DNA of 5,723 nucleotides from Clostridia bacterium (GTDB lineage Bacteria; Bacillota_A; Clostridia; Christensenellales; Aristaeellaceae). Positions 4,985-5,723 of the stretch are shown piece after piece (within the stretch, counting starts at the first letter, position 1; the number at the start of each line of letters is the position of its first letter). A model generated the notes under the pieces. That model was not told the origin of the DNA. It saw only the letters and a list, made by a program, of their open reading frames with translations, and searched no databases. The translations under genes and the position numbers were made by a program. The DNA lies in NCBI GenBank assembly GCA_017412025.1, contig JAFQOY010000053.1, positions 1 through 5,723 on the forward strand. Reading direction: 5' to 3'.

Positions 4985-5137
4985 TTTTATTTATCTAAGG
5001 TTTTTGCAAGCATATTAGTATAAGAATCGGCCATCTCAGTACGATGGCTTGTTTTCGTATGCCTTTTTTCTTTATCGCATGACGAGATATTTCAAACTTC
5101 CTCCTTGATAATCAATCTATACCACTGAAATCAGAGC

Positions 5138-5723
5138 CTAGTTCTTGATAAAGAAGCTGGAAAGGGTATCGCCAAACCATTCGACGGCCTTTGCCACAGT
5201 ATCTACCGCATCAATCGGCCAGTTCTTTTCGTTCTGCATTTCGAAATACGCAAAGTCCCTGCCCGCATACTGCACATAGATGTTCTTAATCAGCTGCGGA
5301 ACGGTATTCTCATTGAAGACATCGCTGTCGAAGAAATCCAGATTCAGCAGAGCGTTTCTCGGATGGCCGTTTTCCGTGCCGTAGAACACGTTATCTTCAA
5401 TGATAATTTCGCCATGATGGCTGGCAAACAGGAAAATTCCGCCCTCGGAATAAATATAGCCGCCGCGGTCCCTGCTGCCGGTGTTCCAGATCTGGTTGCC
5501 CTGAATTACAACAGAATCCAGATAGCTGTAAGGATCAAAGGAGCTGTCCAGTCTTATACCTCCGGTATTTACCATTACATTGTCCAGTACACGGTAATAA
5601 CCACTGCGCTGCAAGGCTGCGCCTCCGATGGGTGGCTCAAAAGTTGAAGTGGTGCCAAGCGTATCATGGAAATAATTATTGCGGATGACGGTATTCTCTA
5701 CGACGCCGTAGATGCCATCGCCC
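5138..5723 (-). CDS. Right-handed parallel beta-helix repeat protein, C-terminal part (5' end outside window)
   Basis: The frame is open to the right edge; 194 C-terminal residues are visible. They contain the short repeated rungs of pectate-lyase-like or NosD-like beta-helices, with an asparagine beside alternating hydrophobic residues: NTVIRNNYF (10-18), VLDNVMVN (45-52), VVIQGNQIW (71-79) and IIIEDNVFY (106-114). Between rungs are longer loops with aromatic and acidic residues (DSSFDPYSY at 59-67, RDRGGYIYSEGG at 84-95). The last 45 or so residues (from NEKNWPIDAV) are probably helical and cap the helix. Such proteins are usually exported and bind or cleave polysaccharides, but the signal peptide region and any catalytic residues are not visible, so the activity is unknown. 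A TTG at 5614 is not the start, because the repeats continue upstream of it. Its GC content is visibly below that of the genes at 1-4595. Confidence 0.85.
   Translation of the reverse strand, partial: GDGIYGVVENTVIRNNYFHDTLGTTSTFEPPIGGAALQRSGYYRVLDNVMVNTGGIRLDSSFDPYSYLDSVVIQGNQIWNTGSRDRGGYIYSEGGIFLFASHHGEIIIEDNVFYGTENGHPRNALLNLDFFDSDVFNENTVPQLIKNIYVQYAGRDFAYFEMQNEKNWPIDAVDTVAKAVEWFGDTLSSFFIKN

Larger units (their letters stand above)
4664..5137. other. AT-rich intergenic region without a convincing gene
   Basis: This stretch is much richer in A and T than the left-hand 4.6 kb. It holds the palindrome TTGATA-N5-TATCAA (4691-4707), a 13-bp hairpin (4729-4767), a weak minus-strand ORF (4796-4984), a hairpin GCCATC/GATGGC (5030-5048), and a strong isolated ribosome-binding-like AAGGAGGA on the minus strand (5106-5099) followed by a TTG and only eight codons, counting the stop. 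No RNA gene, transposase or terminal repeat of a known insertion sequence was recognised. The composition suggests acquired or decaying DNA. Confidence 0.5.

Noticed and set aside
5030..5070. GCCATC/GATGGC hairpin followed by T-rich sequence as a plus-strand terminator
   Set aside because: No plus-strand gene precedes it, the stem is only six pairs, and on the minus strand, where the beta-helix gene would need it, there is no U-tract.
5612..5614. TTG at 5614 as start of the beta-helix protein
   Set aside because: The same frame stays open to the window edge for 36 more codons and contains another beta-helix rung (NTVIRNNYF), so the gene starts outside the window.

Overview
The window looks like a chromosomal segment of a fairly GC-rich member of the Firmicutes, probably Clostridia. 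The grounds are a CggR/SorC-type glycolytic repressor beside phosphoglycerate kinase, strong GGAGG ribosome binding sites, consensus sigma-A promoters, and a mostly GC-rich stretch that ends in an AT-rich gap. No genus can be named from the sequence alone.

Layout. From 1 to 1774 on the minus strand lie cggR and then pgk, whose 3' part runs off the left edge. The usual gap gene (glyceraldehyde-3-phosphate dehydrogenase) is not between them. Their 194-bp intergenic region holds a near-consensus promoter (TTGACA, 17 bp, TATATT) with a perfect 12-bp inverted repeat around its -35 box, followed by a leader of about 138 nt rich in potential hairpins. Upstream of cggR is a weaker promoter, followed by GGGAC repeats that resemble the CggR operator of Bacillus subtilis.

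Divergently, on the plus strand (2017-3369), is a likely two-gene operon: a nicotinamidase-like cysteine hydrolase and an inositol-monophosphatase-family phosphatase. A hairpin with T-tracts on both sides (about 3395-3426) is a shared bidirectional terminator. It also serves a convergent MFS transporter of the fucose-permease-like type (3429-4595, minus), which has its own near-consensus promoter at 4634-4663.

From about 4600 the base composition drops sharply. The stretch 4664-5137 is AT-rich, with several inverted repeats and only a weak, possibly decayed small ORF. The right edge (5138-5723, minus) is the C-terminal part of a right-handed beta-helix repeat protein, open to the window boundary.

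How it works together: CggR is expected to sense fructose-1,6-bisphosphate and control lower glycolysis, here pgk and possibly itself. The hydrolase/phosphatase pair and the transporter are metabolic, but nothing in the sequence ties them firmly to glycolysis. I see no defence system, CRISPR array, tRNA, rRNA or intact mobile element. The most interesting material is the regulatory DNA and RNA between cggR and pgk.
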